Source: a virus. Taken from it: a stretch of DNA of 21,498 nucleotides. This document shows, piece after piece, positions 20,434 to 21,498 of the stretch. The translations under genes were made by a program, and so were the position numbers. The stretch lies in IMG/VR virus record IMGVR_UViG_3300040751_001453, positions 1 to 21,498 of that record. One strand, 5' to 3'. The notes beneath the pieces are model-generated. The model ran no database searches. It was given only the letters and a program-made list of their open reading frames with translations, and was not told the DNA's origin. Within the stretch, counting starts at the first letter, position 1, and every line of letters starts with the position of its first letter.

Positions 20434-21192
20434 ATGACAATAATAGAGATGACTTTTAACGAACGTTCCTTACTCTTCGCGAATCTTGCTAGTATAGCAT
20501 ATAGTAACATCAAAGATGCAAAGAGTCAAGCAAAGAAATTAGGGTTTACAACAACAGAGTTTTACGAGAAAGACGGAGCTCAAGCATATCGTTTTATGAA
20601 TAAGAACGATTTAGTAATAGCATGTCGCGGAACACAACCAACAGAGTTCAATGACATCAGTGCAGATTTAAAAGCAATACCAGTAGTAGCTGAAACTATT
20701 AGTAGAGTACATCAAGGATTCAAAGCAGAAGTAGACGAGCTATGGCCAATGATATGCGAAGACATTAACCGTAAAGCAAACTTAGGCAAGACACTTTGGT
20801 TCTGTGGACACTCACTAGGAGCGGCAATGGCAACTATAATGGCAAGCCGTTGTATGCATGACGTAGAACTTAGCGATCCAGTTGAACTGTATACGTTTGG
20901 CTCACCACGTGTGGGTTGGAGAGGTTACTGTAATAGTTTAGGTGTCGTACATCATCGCTGGAAGAACAACAACGATATTGTTACTACTGTTCCACTTGCA
21001 ATAATGGGTTATGTACATCATGGTACTCAGCATTATCTTAATGCCTATGGTAAGTATAGAAACCCAACTGGCTGGCAAATGATCAAAGATAGATGGCGCG
21101 GCATATGGATGGGGTTAAAGCAAGGTAAAGTAGATAGCTTTGGCGATCATTCAATGACTGAGTATATCAAACACATTAGTAACCTAGACTAG
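20434..21192 (+). CDS. Class 3 lipase (alpha/beta hydrolase)
   Basis: The only plus-strand gene. The 252-residue protein has the lipase_3 layout: oxyanion RGT (65-67), nucleophile elbow WFCGHSLGAA with S127 (GHSLG 125-129), TFGSPRVG (154-161), catalytic Asp in NNNDIV (D181) and catalytic His in GDHSM (H239). The likely reaction is hydrolysis of lipid esters, acting on host membrane lipids at lysis or on host storage lipids. No signal peptide is seen. I chose the ATG at 20434 (GGAG 6 bases upstream) over 20419. Its stop overlaps the convergent gene's stop by 4 bases. Confidence 0.88.
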   Translation: MTIIEMTFNERSLLFANLASIAYSNIKDAKSQAKKLGFTTTEFYEKDGAQAYRFMNKNDLVIACRGTQPTEFNDISADLKAIPVVAETISRVHQGFKAEVDELWPMICEDINRKANLGKTLWFCGHSLGAAMATIMASRCMHDVELSDPVELYTFGSPRVGWRGYCNSLGVVHHRWKNNNDIVTTVPLAIMGYVHHGTQHYLNAYGKYRNPTGWQMIKDRWRGIWMGLKQGKVDSFGDHSMTEYIKHISNLD

Positions 21193-21498
21193 TCCCACAA
21201 GTTTTCAAAATAAGTCCCGAACAAACGGAAACCATTGCTCATGCGATCTTGGTGTGCTTTTGCACCTTCGCGATCCCATTTATTATAGTCGTAATCTTCC
21301 ATCCAGTCATCACGGCACTTTTGTTCGAACGCCCAGATCATTTCATCTAAGATCCAGTCCCAACGCTCAAAGAACTTAGGGTCAGAATCACCGTTCTTGT
21401 TGTATGCGTCTAGTTGCTTTTTAGTAGCACGTAGTTCTTTTGGAACATCTTTCATGTCTACCATAGGAGCACCATGCTTTGTAGCTCTTAGCTGTACA
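21189..21498 (-). CDS. Conserved T4-like phage hypothetical protein, 5' end outside window
   Basis: The frame stays open from the stop at 21189 to the window edge (103 codons visible). An ATG at 21464 is possible, but the residues before it (QLRATKHGAPMVDMKDVPKE) look coding, so the true start is probably further right. Conserved-looking parts are FERWDWILDEMIWAFEQKCR and RMSNGFRLFGTYFENLWD, a pattern I associate with an uncharacterised T4-like phage protein that ends LFGxYFxxLWD. It is acidic, aromatic-rich and of unknown function. It is convergent with the lipase gene, the two stops overlapping. Confidence 0.7.
   Translation of the reverse strand, partial: VQLRATKHGAPMVDMKDVPKELRATKKQLDAYNKNGDSDPKFFERWDWILDEMIWAFEQKCRDDWMEDYDYNKWDREGAKAHQDRMSNGFRLFGTYFENLWD

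Noticed and set aside
1-21498. CRISPR arrays, insertion sequences, integrase or attachment sites
   Set aside because: No regularly spaced repeats, transposase or integrase motifs, or terminal inverted repeats were seen.

Overview
The window looks like part of a T4-like myovirus genome that infects an alphaproteobacterium, most plausibly a marine SAR11-type host. Evidence for a phage: AT-rich, tightly packed genes, almost all on the minus strand, with many 4-8 base start/stop overlaps; a PAAR spike-tip protein; a beta-helix tail fibre or tailspike; phage-type class Ia NrdA/NrdB plus glutaredoxin; a RecB-like exonuclease; and several proteins starting with short T4-style capsid-targeting leaders. 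The alphaproteobacterial host is inferred mainly from a circularly permuted, two-piece tmRNA gene. No database search was possible; family calls are from motif recognition.

Layout in plus coordinates (minus-strand transcription runs right to left). 1-571: 3' truncated outer-membrane barrel (porin-like) gene with a signal peptide, an extended -10 promoter and a 5' UTR hairpin. 709-2090: class I fructose-bisphosphate aldolase, a small HAD protein and a small coiled-coil protein. 2100-2421: two-piece tmRNA with its own consensus promoter. 2463-4109: small unknown proteins and a second HAD protein. 4168-8786: PAAR protein, a small beta-rich protein, glutaredoxin, a small membrane protein, NrdB and NrdA. 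8819-11897: a hypothetical protein, the beta-helix fibre, a PD-(D/E)XK exonuclease and a NifU-like Fe-S protein. 11951-16700: virion-type genes, including an acidic protein with a possible -1 frameshift extension, two proteins sharing a basic Cys-containing domain, a holin/XhlA-like membrane protein and a small abundant-type protein followed by a strong terminator. 16796-20367: a translationally coupled cluster with a polymerase-beta-fold nucleotidyltransferase next to a protein with ligase-like KxDG/EGxV/K motifs. 20434-21192: a class 3 lipase, the only plus-strand gene. 21189-21498: a conserved-looking phage protein cut by the window edge.

Two promoter classes are visible. Host sigma70-type sites (TTGACA-like, 16-17 bases, TATAAT-like) precede the porin, tmRNA, HAD, nrdB and NifU-like genes, which suggests early or middle expression. 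A TAAATA-core element resembling the T4 late promoter precedes virion genes.

The two strongest hunt results are the phage tmRNA with a readable tag (ANANRAPEMAMAA) and a set of unrelated proteins whose N-termini look like T4 internal-protein leaders ending in a gp21-type cleavage site. These include the nucleotidyltransferase and the ligase-like protein, so a nucleic-acid end-processing pair may be packaged in the head and delivered into the host with the DNA.
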